Source: Symbiodinium natans (lineage: Eukaryota > Sar > Dinophyceae > Suessiales > Symbiodiniaceae). From it: DNA of 64,000 nt. How positions within the stretch are numbered: the first letter of the stretch is position 1; each line of letters begins with the position of its first letter. This document shows positions 39,640 to 49,556 of the stretch, one piece after another. The position numbers and the translations under genes were made by a program. The stretch lies in contig CAJNDS010001724.1 in NCBI GenBank assembly GCA_905221605.1, forward strand, positions 695,888 to 759,887, given 5' to 3'. The notes beneath the pieces are model-generated. The model searched no databases, was not told the DNA's origin, and saw only the letters and a program-made list of their open reading frames with translations.

Positions 39640-40020
39640 TTATAATACATATATACATATATATATATATATATTTATTTATTTATTTATTCCCCACCCT
39701 CGGTGTGGGGTTGTTAGATTTTAAGCTCAACTCTTCTCCTCGCCCGGTCTACTCCTCGCTCATCCATGGAGTGAAGAGTCTCCCTGGAGTGCCCAACCTT
39801 TCTGGAGTGCCAGAATGTCCCCGGAGTGCCCAGCTCAGAGTCTCCCTGGAGTGCCCAAACCGAGAGTCTCCCTGGAGTGCCCAGCCCCAGAGCCCAACGC
39901 CAGAGTATCTCTACCAAGAGAGGGTGGGGATGTTCGCAGAAAATAATTTATTTATATGTTTATTTTATCTATTATATATATATATATATATACGGTACCC
40001 CCCCCCCCCCCCCCCAAAGA
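39640..40020. other. Microsatellites and an A/T-rich/C-run stretch
   Basis: (TA)n followed by (ATTT)n at 39655-39690, then a GGAGTGCCCA-type repeat at 39785-39890, and (TA)n plus a C run at 39972-40015. No gene. Confidence 0.6.
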
Positions 40021-40169
40021 TCTAGGTATTTTCATGGTTTTGGGATCTGTTTTAGGGTTTAAGGGTTGGGGGTGGGGGGCTAGCTAAACATGTAAAACTC
40101 AATATGGACATGTGAATCTTGATATGTGCGAGTCTTCATATGTGCGTGGTCGTCTTTTCAAATTGTGAG

Positions 40170-40538
40170 CCCGATTGAAAACGATTGAAACGATTGAAAT
40201 TCAATCGGAGACCGGATTGAAGATTGAAGATTGAAGATTCCCGGAAACCTTTTTTCTGGGAATCTTCAATCTTCAATCTTCAATCCTGCCCCCGATTGAA
40301 TTTCAATCGTTTCAATCGTTTTTCAATCGGGCCCCCGATTGAAAAACGATTGAAACGATTGAAATTCAATCGGAGACCGGATTGAAGATTGAAGATTGAA
40401 GATTCCCGGAAACCTTTTTTCTGGGAATCTTCAATCTTCAATCTTCAATCCTGCCCCCGATTGAATTCCAATCGTTTCAATCGTTTTTCAATCGGGCCCC
40501 CGATTGAATTTCAATCGTTTCAATCGTTTTTCAATCGG
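40170..40538. repeat. Tandem long palindromes built from CGATTGAA / TTCAATCG
   Basis: Two consecutive units of about 165 bp each form a near-perfect hairpin. The arm is CGATTGAAACGATTGAAATT, then CGGATTGAAGATTGAAGATT, the loop CCCGGAAACCTTTTTTCTGG, then the mirrored arm. A third, half-length copy follows at 40499-40538. The flanks TTTTCAAATTGTGAG and TTCACGTCTTGTAAA are weakly inverted too. Confidence 0.9.
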
Positions 40539-40667
40539 GTTCACGTCTTGTAAAGTGTCAGAATTAGCTTTCGTGACGTCGCTCAAGATCACGTGTCTTC
40601 GCAGACATTCCACTCGAAATATACTTGACCATTTGTGTTTGTAATACTCGCAATGGCTCGCATCCCA

Positions 40668-40925
40668 GTGGCTGGCTCAGTCTTATGGTTTTTATTGGTT
40701 TTTGCGGTGTTTCGGGAGCGTGGGTCCCACGCTAAAAAATCGGTTTTACCGATGTTTTTGAAAGCCTACCTTCAAAATAACATCGGTAAAACCAATGTTT
40801 TTGAAAGCCTACCTTCAAAAAAATAGGTAAAACCAATGTTATTGAAGGCCTACCTCTAAAAAACATCAGTAAAACCGATGTTTCGTGAGCCCATGCTCCC
40901 AAAACATCGCAAAAAAACAATTAAA
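40668..40925. mobile_element. Nested inverted-repeat element
   Basis: Outer ends GTTTTTGCGGTGTTTCGGGA and TCCCAAAACATCGCAAAAAA are inverted. Inside, TCGGTTTTACCGATG and TTGAAAGCCTACCTTC words repeat in both senses. The left terminus recurs at 41019-41045. Confidence 0.6.
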
Positions 40926-41049
40926 AAAAAAAACATGTCAAAAACCATGATTTTCGAAACTAGTGGCTGGGGTGGCCGGCCGAGTAGTTTCAGAAACCAT
41001 AGTTTTTATGTTTCTTATTGGTTTTTGCGGTGTTTCGGGATCGTGGGCT

Positions 41050-41890
41050 AAACCTTTAAGCCCTGTAGGCTATACGGTTAAGGTTTAAAGGTTTAGGGTT
41101 GAAAAGTTCAACAGTCAGCCCATAGAGTTTAAACCTTAAGGGTCCTAAACGCTTAACCTTTAAACCCTATAGGCCATAGGGTTAAGGTTGAAAGGCTTAG
41201 GGTTTAAGATTTTGGCATTAAAACACAAGCCCGTAGAGCTTAAGCCTTAAGGGTTTAAGGTTTCAGCATTGAAACGATAACCCTAAGCCCTTTAGGGTCA
41301 GAACCTTGAAGCCCTGTAGGGCTCTAAAACGTTAACAGGGTTTAACCCTATAGGCGTTGAATGTATAAATGCCCAGACATTACGCTCTCTTTAACCTTTC
41401 AGCCCTATAGGGTCTAAAGGCTTAGGGTATTTCTTAAGCCCTGAGGGTTTAAAACCTTAAGCCCTCAAGGTGGGCTTGGGTTTAAATGCCTAAATCTTGA
41501 ATCCTAAACCTTTAAACCTTAACCCTATAGCCTATAGGGTTTAAAGGTTAAGCGTTTAGGCCCCTTAGGGTCTGAACTCTATAGGCTTACTTTTAAAACC
41601 TAAACCCTTAAACCTTGACCCTATAGCCTATAGGGTCTAAAGGTTAAGCGTTTAGGCCCCTTAAGACTTTAACTCTATGGGCCTGCTATTGAACTTAAAC
41701 CCTAAACCATTAAACCTTAGCCCTATAGCCTATAGGGCTTAAAGGTTAAGTGTTTAGGCCCTGTACGCTAAGATTTACACTCGATGGGCTTAGGTTTAAA
41801 TGCCTAAATCTTAAGGCCTAAACCTTTTAAGCCTTAACCCAAAAGGGTTTTACGGTTAAGGGTTCAGGTTTAAATGGCGGTTAAATCTTC
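41050..41890. repeat. TTAAACC/CTATAG mosaic repeat field
   Basis: Dominated by CCCTATAGCCTATAGGG dyads and TTTAAACCTTAACCC words. Three consecutive units of about 100 bp start near 41506, 41602 and 41704. No coding signal. Confidence 0.7.
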
Positions 41891-42277
41891 AACTTCACAT
41901 CGCCTCCGGGCCCATGCAAGTATTCAACTTGATATCGCTAAATCATGAAAATACCTAGATCTTTGGGGGGGGGGGGGTAGCATATATACAGATGTAATTA
42001 AGGCTGTTTGGCATTGCACGGTACGACAGCGAGGTTTTGGGTCCACTGTAGCTTCAGCTGCTTCACTGGCAAGGGGTGATCTTCAGACCTTGTAGGGTCT
42101 GCATAGACATGCTCTCCAGGCGTACGGCTTGATTAGGGTTTAGGGTTGAGGGTTGAGGGTTTAGGGTTTAGGGTTTAGGGTTTAGGGTTTAGGAGTAGGG
42201 TTAGGGTTGGGGGTTTAGGGTTTAGGGTTTAGGAGTAGGGTAGAGTACTTGCGGTCTGTGCACTTCTGCCATTGCAG

Positions 42278-42368
42278 CTATGCAGGGTTTGATGCGCCCG
42301 TCGCCAGGAGTCCGTTCAATCGAACACGCAGGCAGTGGTACAGCGTAGCAGCTTCCGGAGACCCATCG
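42278..42368 (+). CDS. Candidate internal exon, unknown gene
   Basis: Excellent acceptor TGTGCACTTCTGCCATTGCAG; donor CCATCG|GTTAGC. The frame reads YAGFDAPVARSPFNRTRRQW, then YSVAASGDPS. The same frame stays open to 42470, so the exon may be longer. Confidence 0.58.
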
Positions 42369-42464
42369 GTTAGCGCACGGTGTCACTTGCGAATACCTCT
42401 GTGCAAGTTGACACAGAGAGCTCGGTTTCACCTCAACTGGAAGGTCCTGTGCTGTCGACCAGAT

Positions 42465-42560
42465 CCCTAAACCCTAAGCCCTAAACCCTAAACCCGAAAC
42501 CCTAACCCTAAACCCTAAACCCTAACCCTAAATCCTAAACCCTTCTGTACTAAGAATTTA
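42465..42560 (-). repeat. CCCTAAA array
   Basis: About a dozen heptamers and variants, abutting a short inverted TTTAGGG stretch at 42555-42612. Confidence 0.9.
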
Positions 42561-42889
42561 GGGTTTTGTGGTTTAGGGTTTAGGGGTTTGTGGTTTAGTG
42601 GTTTATGGGGTTTAGGATATTTGGATCGGGAGAAAAGAAACATCTGTTTAGCCATGGGGTTATAGAACAACGAAGTTTGCGCATAAAGCATGGGGTAGTA
42701 GGCTATACAGCATGATCCTCTGCCAGTGCCAAGATAAGATTTGGAGTGATACAGGAAACAGATGGGCATAGCCTCGTGTGCAAGGCTGCACGCGCACAAA
42801 ATGAGAGTTGCGCCAAGCAGAACTGTCCTACTAGGAAGCCCCCCCTTAAATTTAACCCCCTAAACCCTAAACCCTAAACCACGTCCCAC

Positions 42890-43047
42890 CAGATCACCAG
42901 ACCAGATCACCAGCCACATCCTCAACTGAAGGTTCAGAATACAAATTCCCTGAGAACTTCACGGGGCTTATGTACTTGGAAGTGCTTGGCTGTACGCCCA
43001 AGGCAGGAGGCCAGCACCAATCGGAACAACAAGAGGATTCCGAGTAA
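42890..43047 (+). CDS. Candidate terminal exon, unknown gene
   Basis: The frame reads SSTEGSEYKFPENFTGLMYL, then EVLGCTPKAGGQHQSEQQED, and stops at TAA 43045. The left border is uncertain among several CACCAG acceptors. Polar C-terminal end. Confidence 0.4.
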
Positions 43048-43284
43048 TCTGGATAAGGTACCTTGTAGACCAAAAGAAACATCCTTGTTCAAAGCTGCCC
43101 TCAACCGAAAAGCTTCGGAAATCTTCTGGCTCGGTACTGCTCGGTAATGCATGCTGCTGAGTTGAGACTGCCCCTCAGGGCAGGCACAGGCATTTGGTTG
43201 GTAAGTCACGCGGGCAGCGCGGTCCCTTTGTCAGAAGCTTTAGGCCGCATCGGAATTTGGACCCCGGAAAGACATTTAGAGAAG

Positions 43285-43415
43285 CTTGCATGTGTTCTTG
43301 GCTGTGTGGACCGCTTTCGCCGATGAGACAAGGGACGCGGCACATGAGCGCGCGTGGCCGAAATTCACACGGCGCTTCTCAGATGAGCCAAGTCTGATGG
43401 CCCATATGCGGCAGG
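43285..43415 (+). CDS. Candidate exon, unknown gene
   Basis: After GAGAAG the frame reads LHVFLAVWTAFADETRDAAH, then ERAWPKFTRRFSDEPSLMAH and MRQ. It ends at CAGG|GTTTATA. The other frames stop. Strongly protein-like, family not recognised. Confidence 0.55.
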
Positions 43416-43980
43416 GTTTATATTTCTGTTCTTGGTGAGTGTATATAAGGTTCCTTTTTTCACATTGGTGAGTGTAGATCATTGGTGTCCCATTGGGGAT
43501 ACAAGGAATAAAAGCCCTACTTCATATCTTCAAAAGGGCATCCATTCGTCTCGGGGTTTTTCTGCTTTCCCGGCGAGCCGGGTGGGGGGGGGGGGGTGGT
43601 GGTGTACAACAGTACAGATGGATGGCCTCATCAATCATGATCGCGCATAGAGCCGATGGACTCCGCCGTCGCCAGAAGGATGTCAGAAACGCGACACAGT
43701 GAGCTTCACTGGCACGAAACCCCATGCAGATGCGAAAGCCCTAAACCTTAAAAACCTTAAAGCCCTGTAAACCCTATAAACCCCATAAACCCCATAACCC
43801 CCATAGACCCCATAAACCCGAAACCCAACAGAACACGGCGGCACAGACATGTTTTTGCCATCGGCTGGAGCCTCGGAGAGGTTTCTCTAATCTCTAGGCT
43901 CCTGGCTATCTAGGTCTCAATTGTAGGTTTTCGTTTAGGGTCTAGGGTTTGGGGTGTGGGGTTTGGGTTTAGGGTTCTAG

Positions 43981-44053
43981 GTACTTCAGCGACGAGGTCA
44001 CAAACCCTGCATCGGCTGGCCACATAGTGGTAGGACTTGCATCGGAACAGGGG
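43981..44053 (+). CDS. Candidate internal exon, unknown gene
   Basis: Starts after TTCTAG and reads YFSDEVTNPASAGHIVVGLA, then SEQG, ending before a GT at 44054. It is followed by a G-rich stretch. Confidence 0.55.
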
Positions 44054-44159
44054 GTATTGGGGCGGGGGGGATGGGGGGGGGAGGGAAGCATAATGGCGGC
44101 AATGGGGGGGTAGTAGGGGGCGTTAGGGGGCATGAGGGGTAGCGGGTACAGGAAACGGC

Positions 44160-44281
44160 TCATCTGAGGGTGACTGTTTTTTTTCATCCGCCAACGTTTT
44201 TTCGCGACCTGGTCGTTTCTGCCTCCTGCTGGGGTCAAGTTCCGGAAAACGAGCTCAGCCACTAACCCTGGCAGGAAGTGG
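44160..44281 (+). CDS. Candidate exon ending in the 16-bp repeat
   Basis: Several frames are open. The one in phase with the downstream exon reads FFIRQRFFATWSFLPPAGVK, then FRKTSSATNPGRKW. An alternative frame from CAG at 44149 (ETAHLRVTVFFHPPTFFRDL) is also plausible and ends at a TAA. The frame choice is therefore uncertain. Confidence 0.4.
44266..44281. repeat. 16-bp direct repeat, left copy
   Basis: CCCTGGCAGGAAGTGG. An identical copy lies at 44495-44510, on the other side of a CCCTAAA array. Both copies lie in the same reading phase (PGRKW). Confidence 0.95.
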
Positions 44282-44494
44282 AACCCTAAACCCTAAACCC
44301 TAACCCCTAAGCCCTAAACCCTAAACCCTAAACCCTATAAACCCCAAACCCTAAACCCTAAAGCCCTAAGCCCTAAACCCTAAACCCTAAACCCTAAACC
44401 CTAAACCCTAAACCCTAAACCCTAAACCCTAAACCCTACTGTAAACCCTAAACCCTAAACCCTAAACCCTAAACCCTAAACCCTAAACCCTAAG
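44282..44494 (-). repeat. CCCTAAA array bounded by the 16-bp direct repeat
   Basis: About 213 bp almost wholly of heptamers. It behaves like an insertion with target duplication, and removal at any equal point of the two repeats restores one uninterrupted frame. Confidence 0.95.
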
Positions 44495-44621
44495 CCCTGG
44501 CAGGAAGTGGGGAAGCAAGGATCCCTATAGACCCCACGCTGCTAATGCGAAGTTCAATGGACCTTCGAAGAAGGCACACGGTGCCTTGAAGAAAAGTTCC
44601 CGGCCCGCAACCATTAGGGAG
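44495..44621 (+). CDS. Candidate exon continuing after the array
   Basis: From the right repeat copy the frame reads PGRKWGSKDPYRPHAANAKF, then NGPSKKAHGALKKSSRPATI and RE. It ends GAG|GTTTGTAA in phase 0. Basic, Lys/Ala/Ser rich. The other frames stop early. Confidence 0.6.
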
Positions 44622-44869
44622 GTTTGTAATGTTTAGGGTTTAGGGTTTAGGGTTTAGGGTTTAGGGTTTTAGAGGTGTAAGAAGGGTGTAGGACACATAT
44701 AGGGAAATCAACATAAACCCTAGACCCTAAACCCTAAACCCTAAACCGAAAACGGGTGCCAAACAAATCCTAAAACTAGGACCGGGCGTAGGCCCTTGTT
44801 TCCTTTTTTTAGGGGTGGGGTTCCCTTATAATCCCCTGAAAACCAAAACCCGTGTGGTTTTGCCCGGGG

Positions 44870-44975
44870 TCGCCCTAAACCCTAAACCCAAAACCCTAAA
44901 CCCTAAACCCTAAACCCCAAACCCTAAACCCTAAACCCCAAACCCTAAACCCCAAACCCCAAACCCTAAACCTCT
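44870..44975 (-). repeat. CCCTAAA/CCCCAAA array
   Basis: Mixed CCCTAAA and CCCCAAA heptamers. Confidence 0.95.
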
Positions 44976-45099
44976 GGGCTTGTAGGATGTCTAAGCTTCG
45001 GGCTTGTAGCGTTCAATCTCAAGTACTTTGGCAGGTCAGGATACTCATGAGAGAAGGGCTTTTGAATGGGGTTAGGGTTCAGTTTTTGTTCGGGCTCAG

Positions 45100-45136
45100 C
45101 TTTTTTTTTTTTTTTTTTTGGGGGGGGGGGGGGGTC
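45100..45136. repeat. (T)n(G)n homopolymer junction
   Basis: About 18 T then about 16 G. Length unreliable. Confidence 0.9.
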
Positions 45137-45610
45137 CATATTTGGGGTTTAGGGTTTGGGTTTCAGGCTTCAATTTTGTTGGGCGCGGGTTTTAGGGTTT
45201 TGGTGGGCGTGGAGGCCCATCAAACTCTACACATGGCAACTGTATCATTCTTTAGGGTATTTATGTATATGTGCATATTGTTATATATCCATGTGTATTT
45301 ATGTTTATACTATTTTTCGTTTCAACCCTCTGTACACCCTAGCAACCCGTGTACATGTTGTTATGCATGAACCGCCAAGAAGGGTTGAGGGCTCTTCGCC
45401 GGGCGCGGGGGCTAAAGTTCAAGGCACATCGTGGCACATCGATGCGAGCAATGTGACTGCTCGACGCCCGAGCTCGCGGCCCTGCGGCACGGAACCTCGA
45501 AATTTTGTCAACCCTCGACCCTCAACCCTCAACCCTCAACCCCTAAACCCTAAACCCTAAACCCTACCGGCTCATCAGAGACAGCTTGCAAAAAAAAACC
45601 CAAACTCTAG

Positions 45611-45672
45611 CCTTCTGGTCGGAGTGGAGCAAAACTCCGTACTTCGAGGAGCCCATACAGTTTAGCCAATCG
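45611..45672 (+). CDS. Candidate internal exon with consensus donor
   Basis: Acceptor CAAACTCTAG and a perfect GTAAGT donor at 45673. The frame reads FWSEWSKTPYFEEPIQFSQS, one base carried in, phase 0 out. No family recognised. Confidence 0.6.
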
Positions 45673-46073
45673 GTAAGTCTTGCTTTGGGTGTAGGGTTTT
45701 GGGGTTCTAGGGTTTAGGGCTTGCAAAAAAGAATTGTTTAGGGTTTTGGGTTCAGGGTTTAGGGTTTGCCTTCCTAGAAACAGGACATGAGTGTTTTGGG
45801 GGCGGTGGGTGGGGCATGCTAAGGTCTTTTGAAGGGGTACCGCTTCGGGAAATGCACATTTACTTGTCAGCCCTTTCTGCTGGCAACCGCTCTGAGAATC
45901 TGCAAGATGGCAAACAAAACCTTGTGGGTTCATATAGGGATGAAGAGGCTTAGGGCGGTTTAGGAATTGAGGGTTTGCGGTTGAGGCGCGCTCGGACAAG
46001 CCTGTGCAACAGGGTTTAGGGTTTAGGGTTCAGGGGCCCGAAACCCTAAACCCAAGAGCTGTGATTGATCCAG

Positions 46074-46155
46074 CTGCTGCATGGACGCTGGCCTCTACAG
46101 GCATGATTTTCGACGTTTCTACCCTGGTCCTCAGGAGGGAGCCTGGAAAGATTTA
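46074..46155 (+). CDS. Candidate exon, unknown gene
   Basis: After ATTGATCCAG the frame reads CCMDAGLYRHDFRRFYPGPQ, then EGAWK. The donor is unclear (GA at 46150 or GT at 46168). Confidence 0.45.
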
Positions 46156-46488
46156 GGGCTTGGGGGGGTTCAGGGTCTATGCTTTACATCAGAAGTCGTG
46201 TATAGATGTATGTATGTATGTATGTACATCCTAAACTAGACCTTGTTGTAGGTCTTGTCGGATTTCAATGAGGCTTGGGCCTGCTAGGGTTTAGGGTTTA
46301 GGGTTTAGGGTTGAGGGTTTGGGGTTTAGGGTTTAGGGTTTAGGGTTTTAAGGAGGGGGCTGGTCCTCAAGCCCAGTTGCAAAGAGGGTTTTAAGGAGGG
46401 CATGTATAAGGGATCCGAATCTCAGGTGTTCGTTTCGGGATCTTCAGGTCGGTCTCATGTGGGTGGTGGTTCATTAGGGTCTAAGTTT

Positions 46489-46610
46489 AGGGCTTAGGGT
46501 TTAGGGTTTAGGGTTTAGGGTTTAGGGTTTAGGGTTTAGGGTTTAGGGTTTAGGGTTTAGGGTTTGCGGTTCAGGGTTCAGGGTGCAGGGTTCAGGGTTC
46601 AGGGTTCATG
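46489..46610 (+). repeat. TTTAGGG array with TTCAGGG tail
   Basis: About eleven TTTAGGG followed by six TTCAGGG-type units. Confidence 0.95.
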
Positions 46611-46644
46611 ACCGATGGCTACACCCCAACTGTGTCCATTCCAG

Positions 46645-46832
46645 CGCTCACCGCGGCCGTTCGTTCTCAAGACTGCTGTGACAACGTCTTGGCCGTGAAC
46701 AACGTTCACGTGCCGGACTCGAGGAGAAAAGGGAACGTCATCGGCGCAGGAATTCCTTCCTCCATCCTCCACCCGCACGGTCGCATCCCAGATATGAGAC
46801 TCTTACACTGGCTCCTCCTTGTGAAGAAGTAG
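46645..46832 (+). CDS. Candidate (terminal?) exon, unknown gene
   Basis: Strong acceptor CCCAACTGTGTCCATTCCAG. The frame reads LTAAVRSQDCCDNVLAVNNV, then HVPDSRRKGNVIGAGIPSSI, and stops at TAG 46830. Confidence 0.45.
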
Positions 46833-47027
46833 TTGTGACTTTATTATTTCCTAAGCCCGAACCGGCCCGAAACCCTGACCCCCCGGCCCCCCCTGCAGCT
46901 GCAGAGACCCTTCTAGCCCCAGAATTGGCATCCTACGACTCCAAGGCTTTAGGGTTTAGGGTCTAGGGTCTAGGGTAGAACCCCAACAACGCCTAAGCCC
47001 AACACACCAACCAAACGCCCTGCCGAG

Positions 47028-47078
47028 GGTTTTGACTCCGGACTACGAAAAACTGTACGGGAGCATTCTGTCTTCAGG
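47028..47078 (+). CDS. Candidate internal exon, unknown gene
   Basis: Acceptor CGCCCTGCCGAG. The frame reads VLTPDYEKLYGSILSS. The exon is followed by GC (47079), a possible GC donor like that of exon a at 35.2 kb. Confidence 0.48.
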
Positions 47079-47137
47079 GCTTAGAGGCCTGAGTTAAGGC
47101 TTTCGCGTTAAGGGTCTTATTGTTTAAACTATGCAAG

Positions 47138-47187
47138 GCCGGTCGTGGGCAGCGGAGTCTGATTTCAGCTACCTGGTTTACTCCCTT
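47138..47187 (+). CDS. Candidate internal exon, unknown gene
   Basis: After CTATGCAAG the frame reads RSWAAESDFSYLVYSL and meets a GTAATT donor. The same frame remains open to about 47440. Confidence 0.42.
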
Positions 47188-47610
47188 GTAATTAGTGAAG
47201 ATAGTCCCCTATTTGTCGCCCCCCCCAAACTCTCCAAGGGCATACTCTCATGCACCCAATGTGGCGCTAGACGGCAGTGTACACTTGCGATGAAGTTGAG
47301 ACACGTGGGTACATCCTCTCGCCCGGACGCTGGCTCCATGTTCCGCAGAGCAAACCCCCAAAAACCCCTCATGAACCCTCAACCCTACAACCCCCAAAAA
47401 CCAAAACAGAGTCGGACTTCGGTAGCAGAGCGGGCGAAATAAAAAACTCAGCCCCAAAGCCCTAAACCCTGAACCAAACTACCCTCCTAAAGCCTAAACC
47501 CTTAAGCCCGTGAGCCCCAGCTCGGAGACCCCCAAGAACCCCCCAGTCCCTACAGATCCCTTAAAGAAGCCCGAAGATGAATCTCAAGACCGCAAAGCCT
47601 CAGATCACTA

Positions 47611-47682
47611 ACCCTAAACCCTAAACCCTAAACCCTAAACCCTAAACCCTAAACCCTAAACCCTAAACCCTAAACCCTAGAG
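47611..47682 (-). repeat. CCCTAAA array
   Basis: Ten perfect heptamers. Confidence 0.95.
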
Positions 47683-47721
47683 AAACCAAGATCCGCAAGT
47701 CCTTTTAGGCCCTCTCCCTAG

Positions 47722-47808
47722 CCCGCGGCCTGGGGCCATGAGGGACATCCTATTTTCCTTGGTCTCCTTGGCTTCGGCTGGGCAGGCGCCAAGCCAGAAG
47801 CCGTCAGG
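47722..47808 (+). CDS. Candidate internal exon, unknown gene
   Basis: Acceptor GGCCCTCTCCCTAG. The frame reads PRPGAMRDILFSLVSLASAG, then QAPSQKPS, ending CAGG|GTTCAGG. The ATG is followed by a hydrophobic run, so it could also be a start exon. Confidence 0.42.
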
Positions 47809-48089
47809 GTTCAGGGTTTAGGGTTTAGGGTTTAGGGAGATCCAAACTCGCCTAAACAGAGTTCGTCTTCACATTCGTATACCTTCCCCCCCTCTTCTTC
47901 CCTATAATAATGGAGTTGTAGGATTCGTTTTGTAAGATCAGGGCGTTTTGTTCAAGGATGTCTCGCGCGCTTCAGGGGCCAAGGGGGGAGCCGTGGGTTT
48001 TAGGGTTTAGGGTTTAGGGTTTAGGGCTCAGGGCTCAGGGCTTAGGGCTCAGGGCTTAGGGCTCAGGGCTTCGCTCCCCCTCTTTACAG

Positions 48090-48192
48090 GACACGGTGGT
48101 GCCAAGCTGCCGGACAGGATACCAGGACATCACAGGCGGGAAGGCGTACCTGGAATGCCTTTGGCAGCATTTTCTTGCACACCTTGGCTTGG
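48090..48192 (+). CDS. Exon 1 of a three-exon chain, unknown gene
   Basis: Excellent acceptor TCGCTCCCCCTCTTTACAG. The frame reads DTVVPSCRTGYQDITGGKAY, then LECLWQHFLAHLGL, ending TTGG|GTTTTC with one base carried. The carried G plus GA of the next exon makes Gly. Confidence 0.65.
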
Positions 48193-48348
48193 GTTTTCAT
48201 GGTTTTCCAAGCCCCAAGAGCCTGCCAGGACAGGTTGAGGGTTTAGGGTTTAGGGTTTGGGGTTTGGGGTTTGGGGTTTAGTGTTTAGGGTTCAGGGCTG
48301 GAAGATCCCATTAAGTCTCGGTTTGATGGTTTATGGTCGGGACTACAG

Positions 48349-48407
48349 GACATGAATGTGTGAACTTGTATGAGTCTTGCGCAAAAGCAAAGAGAGTGTT
48401 TTCCAAG
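48349..48407 (+). CDS. Exon 2 of the chain
   Basis: Acceptor TCGGGACTACAG; donor TCCAAG|GTACAG. The frame reads HECVNLYESCAKAKRVFSK. The phase matches both neighbours. Cys-containing and helical. Confidence 0.65.
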
Positions 48408-48489
48408 GTACAGTTGGTCTTGCGCCCACCACTGCGTTGGTGGCCCCAACTTTGCCACGGAGAATTGCGGGTGTGCCTGCCTCTCTCAG

Positions 48490-48586
48490 GACCAGATTCA
48501 GGACCCAAGTGCAGTTTTTTGTTGCGTCGCTTTGTCCTCTGCCGAGCCTCTACCTATAGTGATTAGACTCGGGAGCTCGCTGTCCC
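48490..48586 (+). CDS. Exon 3 of the chain
   Basis: Acceptor TGTGCCTGCCTCTCTCAG. The phase 0 frame reads DQIQDPSAVFCCVALSSAEP, then LPIVIRLGSSLS. A GTGAGG donor follows at 48587. The frame also stays open beyond it. No domain recognised for the chain. Confidence 0.62.
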
Positions 48587-48851
48587 GTGAGGAACCGAAA
48601 GAAGATATCAAGAATTGCACCTTAAACCCCAAACCCCAAACCCCAAACCCCAAACCCCAAACCCCAAACCCCCAAACCCCCAAACCCCCAAACCCCCAAA
48701 CCCCCAAACTAAACCCTAAACCCTAAACCCTAAACCCTAAACCCTAAACCCTTGCCAGTGTGAGAGCCAAATATGTCTAGCGCTCCACAGCATGAGGAGG
48801 CGGATTCTGGCACTGCCCTCACCACGGCCCGCATTGTCGGGCAGGCTCCTG

Positions 48852-49152
48852 GGGGACGAAATGAAGCCTAAAAAGGGTTTATGGCTCATATACCTTAATA
48901 GAAATTAGAGTAGGATCGGGGTTACGGTTCATAAGTATCGGGAAAATTTCGGGTTCATTTGCCTTCATAGGAGTTTTTATTTAGGGTTCATGTACCTTAA
49001 TAGGAATTATAGTAGTATAAGGTTCTATTCAGGGTTTATATGCCTTCATAGGAGTTATAGGAGTATAGGGTATATTTAGGGTTCAGATTCCTTTATAGGA
49101 GTTGTAGTAGGAGACGGTATATGACACCAATTTTAGGGTTCATTTGGTCCCC
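48852..49152. mobile_element. Palindromic element, family 3 (GGGGACGAAATGAA termini)
   Basis: GGGGACGAAATGAAGCCTAA at the left and TTTTAGGGTTCATTTGGTCC at the right are inverted repeats of about 22 bp. The interior repeats CATATACCTTAATAGGAATT and TATAGTAGTATAGG. A copy with a worn right end is at 50090. Confidence 0.7.
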
Positions 49153-49179
49153 AAGGCTGGTGAGATTCTGGTCACATCG

Positions 49180-49258
49180 GCACCTCCCACAGACGTCCAT
49201 GGACAGCTGCCTGTGCAAGAGCTTCCCGTCGGCGAGCTGCAGGATGGGGGAGGGCATG
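49180..49258 (+). other. Coding-like island, weak
   Basis: ILVTSAPPTDVHGQLPVQEL, then PVGELQDG, can be read. Splice borders are not convincing. Confidence 0.25.
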
Positions 49259-49458
49259 GGTTTAGGGTTTAGGGTTTAGGGGTTAGGGGTTAGGGGTTAG
49301 GGGTTAGGGTTCAGGGTTCAGGGTTCAGGGTTCAGGGTTCAGGGTTTAGGGTTTAGGGTTTATTTAGGGTTTAGGGGAGACATGTGATTTGAGAAGATAG
49401 CGCCATTTCCGTGCACATCTTTTCTTGAATGTTCGCCGTCCACGAAGTATGTGAGCAG

Positions 49459-49556
49459 ACGCCTTTTTCCGCAACCGTGTTGATGAGTTCGTTGATTCCT
49501 TGCTCTTTCCTTACAACTTCTGGTGTTTGCGCGATCATTTCACTCTTCCTGCATGA
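49459..49556 (+). CDS. Candidate terminal exon, unknown gene
   Basis: After GTATGTGAGCAG the frame reads AFFRNRVDEFVDSLLFPYNF, then WCLRDHFTLPA, and stops at TGA 49554. Strong protein-like composition. A GT at about 49522 could instead be a donor. Confidence 0.5.

Noticed and set aside
43490-43560. GIQGIKALLHIF resembling the start of FEN1/EXO1 nucleases
   Set aside because: There is no Met at the required first position and no downstream catalytic motif. The similarity is a few residues only.
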